Assembly: GCA_003762875.1 (NCBI GenBank)
Contig: RIBL01000003.1
Location: forward strand, 124,001-188,000
Origin: Muribaculaceae bacterium Isolate-110 (HZI)
GTDB lineage: Bacteria; Bacteroidota; Bacteroidia; Bacteroidales; Muribaculaceae
Direction of reading: 5' to 3'
DNA length: 64,000 nt
Shown in pieces: positions 60,936-64,000 of the stretch. The first letter of the stretch is position 1, and each line of letters opens with the position of its first letter. The position numbers and the translations under genes were made by a program. The notes under the pieces are model-generated. The model did not search any database and had not been told where the DNA came from. It saw only the letters and a program-made list of their open reading frames with translations.

Positions 60936-63710
60936 GTGGATTACAACCATAAATCAATCGAATCACGCTGGCAGCAGTATTGGCGCGATAACAATGTATA
61001 TAAGGCTGAAATCAATGCCGACAAGCCCAAGTACTATGTGCTTGACATGTTCCCCTACCCTTCGGGAGCCGGACTTCACGTAGGCCATCCTCTCGGCTAT
61101 ATAGCATCCGACATCTTTTCGCGCTACAAGCGTCTGAGAGGCTTCAATGTGCTTCATCCAATGGGTTATGATGCCTATGGTCTGCCTGCCGAGCAGTATG
61201 CGATACAGACGGGTCAGCATCCCGAGAAGACCACCATGCAGAACATCGCCCGCTATCGTCAGCAGCTCGACAAGATAGGTTTCTGCTATGACTGGGACCG
61301 CGAAATCAAGACCTGCGATCCTTCGTTCTACAAGTGGACACAGTGGGCATTCATGAAGATGTTTGACAGCTATTACTGCAAGGACGAGCAGAAGGCCCGC
61401 CCCGTCAGCGAGCTTGTCGAGGCTTTTGCCAGACATGGCAACGCCGGTCTCAACGCCGCGTGCAGCGAGGAGATGAGTTTTACGGCCGACGAGTGGAACG
61501 CCATGACTCCCAAGCAGCAGAGCGACGTGCTCATGAACTACCGCATAGCCTATCTGGGCAACACGATGGTCAACTGGTGTCCCGAACTGGGCACTGTGCT
61601 TGCCAACGACGAGGTGAGCGAAGGCCTGTCGCTGCGCGGCGGCTATCCCGTTGAGCAGAAGCTGATGTATCAGTGGTGTCTGCGTGTATCGGCCTATGCC
61701 CAGCGTCTTCTCGACGGTCTTGACACCATAGACTGGACCGAATCGCTCAAGGAGACCCAGCGCAACTGGATTGGCCGCTCGGAGGGTGCCGAGATGCACT
61801 TCCCCATCGCCGGCTCGGACGTAGTGCTCGACATCTTCACCACAAGAGCCGACACAGTGTTTGGCGTGACATTCATGGTGCTCGCACCCGAGAGCGAATA
61901 TGTGGCTCAGGTCACCACTCCCGACCAGGCCGAGGCCGTGAAGGAGTATATCGACTCGATCAAGCACAAGACTGAGCGCGAGCGTATGATTGACAAGAAG
62001 GTGTCGGGTGTATTCACTGGCAGCTATGCAGTCAATCCGCTTACCGGCAAGCAGATACCCGTCTATGTATCGGACTACGTGCTCGCCGGCTACGGCACAG
62101 GAGCCATCATGGCCGTGCCAGCCCACGACTCGCGCGACTATGCCTTTGCCCGTCACTTTGACCTCCCCGTCATACCTCTTATCGAGGGTTGCGACGTGAG
62201 CGAACAGAGTTTTGACGCCAAGAGCGGCAAGATGATCAACAGTGCCTCGGCCGAGCTTGATCTCAACGGCATGGAGGTCAAGGACGCTATCGCCGCCACC
62301 AAGAAATTTATCGAAGAGAAAGGCATAGGCCGTGTCAAGGTCAACTATCGTCTGCGCGACGCCATCTTCTCGCGTCAGCGTTACTGGGGCGAGCCTTTCC
62401 CTGTATATTATAAGGAAGGCATCCCCACCCTCATGGACGAGAGCAAGCTGCCGCTGCTGCTGCCCGAGGTGGACAAATATCTGCCCACCGAGACCGGCGA
62501 GCCCCCGCTGGGACGTGCCAAGGGATGGGTCACCGAGGACGGCTGTCCGATAGAGCTTAACACGATGCCCGGTTTTGCCGGCTCGTCGGCCTACTATCTG
62601 CGCTACATGGATCCCCACAACGACTCGGCTCTCGTGAGCAAGGAGGCCGACGGGTATTGGCGCAATGTCGACCTGTATATAGGCGGCACGGAGCACGCCA
62701 CAGGCCACCTTATATATTCGCGTTTCTGGAACAAATTTCTCTATGACCTCGGCTATGTATGCGAGCCCGAGCCTTTCAAGAAGCTCATCAACCAGGGCAT
62801 GATACAGGGCCGAAGCAACTTTGTATATCGCATACAGGGCACAAATACATTTGTCTCGCACGGTCTGAAGGGAGAGTATGATGTGACCCCTATCCATGTC
62901 GACGTAAACATCGTGAGCAACGACTTACTCGACCTCGACGCCTTCCGCGCATGGCGTCCCGACTACAAGGATGCCGAGTTTATCCTCGAGGACGGCAAGT
63001 ATGTGTGCGGCTGGGCTGTGGAAAAGATGTCAAAGTCGATGTTTAACGTTGTCAACCCTGATGACATCGTGGAGCGTTACGGAGCCGACACTCTGAGACT
63101 CTACGAGATGTTCCTCGGTCCGCTCGAGCAGAGCAAGCCCTGGGACACCAACGGCATAGACGGTGTGAACCGCTTCCTCAAGAAACTGTGGGCTCTCTTC
63201 TATAAGGGTGACACACTGCTTGTCGATGACTCCACCCCTGCCCCCGAGGCTCTGAAAGCTATCCACAAGCTCATCAAGAAGGTTACGGGCGACATCGAGA
63301 CGTTCAGCTACAACACTTCGATTGCTGCTTTCATGATATGTGTCAACGAGCTTACATCGCTCAAATGCCATTCACGCGCTGTGCTCTCCGATCTACTGGT
63401 GGTGCTCGCGCCGTTCGCTCCCCACATTACCGAGGAGCTGTGGCATTCGGCTCTCGGCAACGACAGCACTATCTGCGATGCAACATGGCCCGAGTGGGAC
63501 GAGAAGTATCTCGTGGAGTCTATGGTCAATTATGCCGTATCGTTCAACGGCAAGGCCCGTTTCAACATCCAGGTGCCCGCCGATACTCCCAAGGAAGAGG
63601 TGGAGCGCATAGCTCTTGACCATGAAAGCTCGCTCAAGTGGATCGACGGCCACGCTGTGAGAAAAGTCATCGTGGTACCCAACAAGATTGTCAACATCGT
63701 CCTCGGATAA
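60936..63710 (+). CDS. leuS: Leucyl-tRNA synthetase
   Basis: The protein has 924 residues. GTG 60936 gives [16 protein letters not shown], the usual start. HIGH-type motif: [18 protein letters not shown]. The CP1 editing domain has [20 protein letters not shown], and the KMSKS motif is [10 protein letters not shown]. The anticodon-binding part and a C-terminal domain follow ([15 protein letters not shown]). It charges tRNA-Leu and is followed by a strong terminator. Confidence 0.97.
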   Translation: MDYNHKSIESRWQQYWRDNNVYKAEINADKPKYYVLDMFPYPSGAGLHVGHPLGYIASDIFSRYKRLRGFNVLHPMGYDAYGLPAEQYAIQTGQHPEKTTMQNIARYRQQLDKIGFCYDWDREIKTCDPSFYKWTQWAFMKMFDSYYCKDEQKARPVSELVEAFARHGNAGLNAACSEEMSFTADEWNAMTPKQQSDVLMNYRIAYLGNTMVNWCPELGTVLANDEVSEGLSLRGGYPVEQKLMYQWCLRVSAYAQRLLDGLDTIDWTESLKETQRNWIGRSEGAEMHFPIAGSDVVLDIFTTRADTVFGVTFMVLAPESEYVAQVTTPDQAEAVKEYIDSIKHKTERERMIDKKVSGVFTGSYAVNPLTGKQIPVYVSDYVLAGYGTGAIMAVPAHDSRDYAFARHFDLPVIPLIEGCDVSEQSFDAKSGKMINSASAELDLNGMEVKDAIAATKKFIEEKGIGRVKVNYRLRDAIFSRQRYWGEPFPVYYKEGIPTLMDESKLPLLLPEVDKYLPTETGEPPLGRAKGWVTEDGCPIELNTMPGFAGSSAYYLRYMDPHNDSALVSKEADGYWRNVDLYIGGTEHATGHLIYSRFWNKFLYDLGYVCEPEPFKKLINQGMIQGRSNFVYRIQGTNTFVSHGLKGEYDVTPIHVDVNIVSNDLLDLDAFRAWRPDYKDAEFILEDGKYVCGWAVEKMSKSMFNVVNPDDIVERYGADTLRLYEMFLGPLEQSKPWDTNGIDGVNRFLKKLWALFYKGDTLLVDDSTPAPEALKAIHKLIKKVTGDIETFSYNTSIAAFMICVNELTSLKCHSRAVLSDLLVVLAPFAPHITEELWHSALGNDSTICDATWPEWDEKYLVESMVNYAVSFNGKARFNIQVPADTPKEEVERIALDHESSLKWIDGHAVRKVIVVPNKIVNIVLG

Positions 63711-63764
63711 GGAAGGATACAAAAGATTCACAAGGACATAAGAATCATAAGTTTTTCTTAATAT

Positions 63765-63822
63765 AAAAGACAGGAGCACAGGAGGTTATTATATAAGTAA
63801 CCTGCTGTGCTCCTGTCTTTTT
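63765..63822 (+). terminator. Strong terminator after leuS
   Basis: Two 24-nt arms (63765-63788 and 63798-63821) pair with a single mismatch around a 9-nt loop. The left arm begins AAAAGACAGGAGC and the right arm ends in a T5 run. Confidence 0.9.
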
Positions 63823-63936
63823 AGGCTGACTCACTGCTGCTTCAGCCGCAGCACCCGAAACAAATAGCGTGAGTATAGGGAGAAATTAATCCTTTTATAT
63901 CAATCAAGTGTAATTATGATATTTTTGTATCTATGT

Positions 63937-64000
63937 TCAAAGGCGGATTTTGGTGGTCTTTCCGGCAGAGGTGCGGAGGATGTAGAGGCCGGGAGCAAGG
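63937..64000 (-). CDS. C-terminal end of a secreted protein (5' part outside window)
   Basis: On the minus strand the last 21 codons read LAPGLYILRTSAGKTTKIRL and a TGA at 63937-63939. The LxPGLYI and K-T-x-K pattern is the usual C-terminal tail of exported Bacteroidetes proteins, as in the GH5 enzyme at 5259 and the protein at 9945. Nothing more of the gene is visible. Confidence 0.7.
   Translation of the reverse strand, partial: LAPGLYILRTSAGKTTKIRL

Noticed and set aside
60928-60944. TTTTCACGTGGATTA as a second parS site
   Set aside because: Only the CACGTG core and a few flanking bases match; several consensus positions differ and it overlaps the leuS start.
60963-62897. A 644-codon open frame on the minus strand inside leuS
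   Set aside because: It is fully antisense to a clear leucyl-tRNA synthetase and shows no family motifs; GC-rich coding DNA often leaves such open frames.
1-64000. tRNA, rRNA, tmRNA or insertion sequence genes
   Set aside because: I looked through the intergenic regions for tRNA-like arms and transposase frames and saw none; a dedicated RNA search could still find a small RNA.

Overview
The window is chromosomal DNA of a Bacteroidales bacterium, most likely a gut member near Muribaculaceae. I infer this from the families DUF4254, DUF4919, DUF3467, GH97 and GH3-like amido synthetase, from secreted proteins with a short C-terminal tail of the Bacteroidetes sorting type (YNLQG / GLYI), and from promoters of the Bacteroidetes form TTTG - about 20 bp - TAnnTTTG. 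Shine-Dalgarno sequences are largely absent. No rRNA, tRNA, CRISPR array or insertion sequence was seen.

Layout. 1-5108: an operon resembling the Bacteroides inositol-lipid locus (nucleotidyltransferase end, ATP-grasp, GtrA, two CDP-alcohol phosphotransferases, an Aur1-like phosphotransferase, HAD hydrolase). 5259-10916: secreted GH5 glycosidase, CPA2 antiporter, secreted beta-rich protein. 11297-16083: leftward group dapB, lepB, wbqC-like, GT32, metF. 16150-17957: an AT-rich two-gene ATPase/TOPRIM module that looks like an acquired phage-defence system. 18097-25598: pldA, two lipoproteins around a sialidase remnant, purC, menG, DUF3467, cysS. 25718-39211: almost all leftward housekeeping genes (alkaline phosphatase, GH3, sufE, uvrC, apt, mnmG, ybeY) with a perfect parS site beside mnmG. 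39503-53161: radical SAM, S66 peptidase, MFS exporter, GH97, frr, pyrH, an orphan degenerate response regulator with rnhB, metH, M48 peptidase, CE2 esterase. 53332-56036: a proline-rich small protein, an isolated SU10/HK97-type phage major capsid gene, and manA. 56388-59264: an ABC exporter operon with its own GntR/YtrA regulator and an octamer-repeat operator. 59265-59913: an AT-rich non-coding region with DnaA-box-like nonamers, a candidate chromosome origin. 59914-63710: nadA, leuS. 63937-64000: tail of another secreted protein.

Themes. Genes left of about 59.5 kb run mostly leftward and those to the right run rightward. With parS 24 kb away, this fits an origin-proximal region. At least seven genes start 4-8 nt after a perfect TAnnTTTG element, suggesting leaderless transcripts. 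Several dispersed intergenic repeats with small, sometimes covarying hairpins are present. The most unusual items are the orphan capsid with its small partner, the ATPase/TOPRIM pair, the octamer operator, the atypical response regulator and the covarying repeats.
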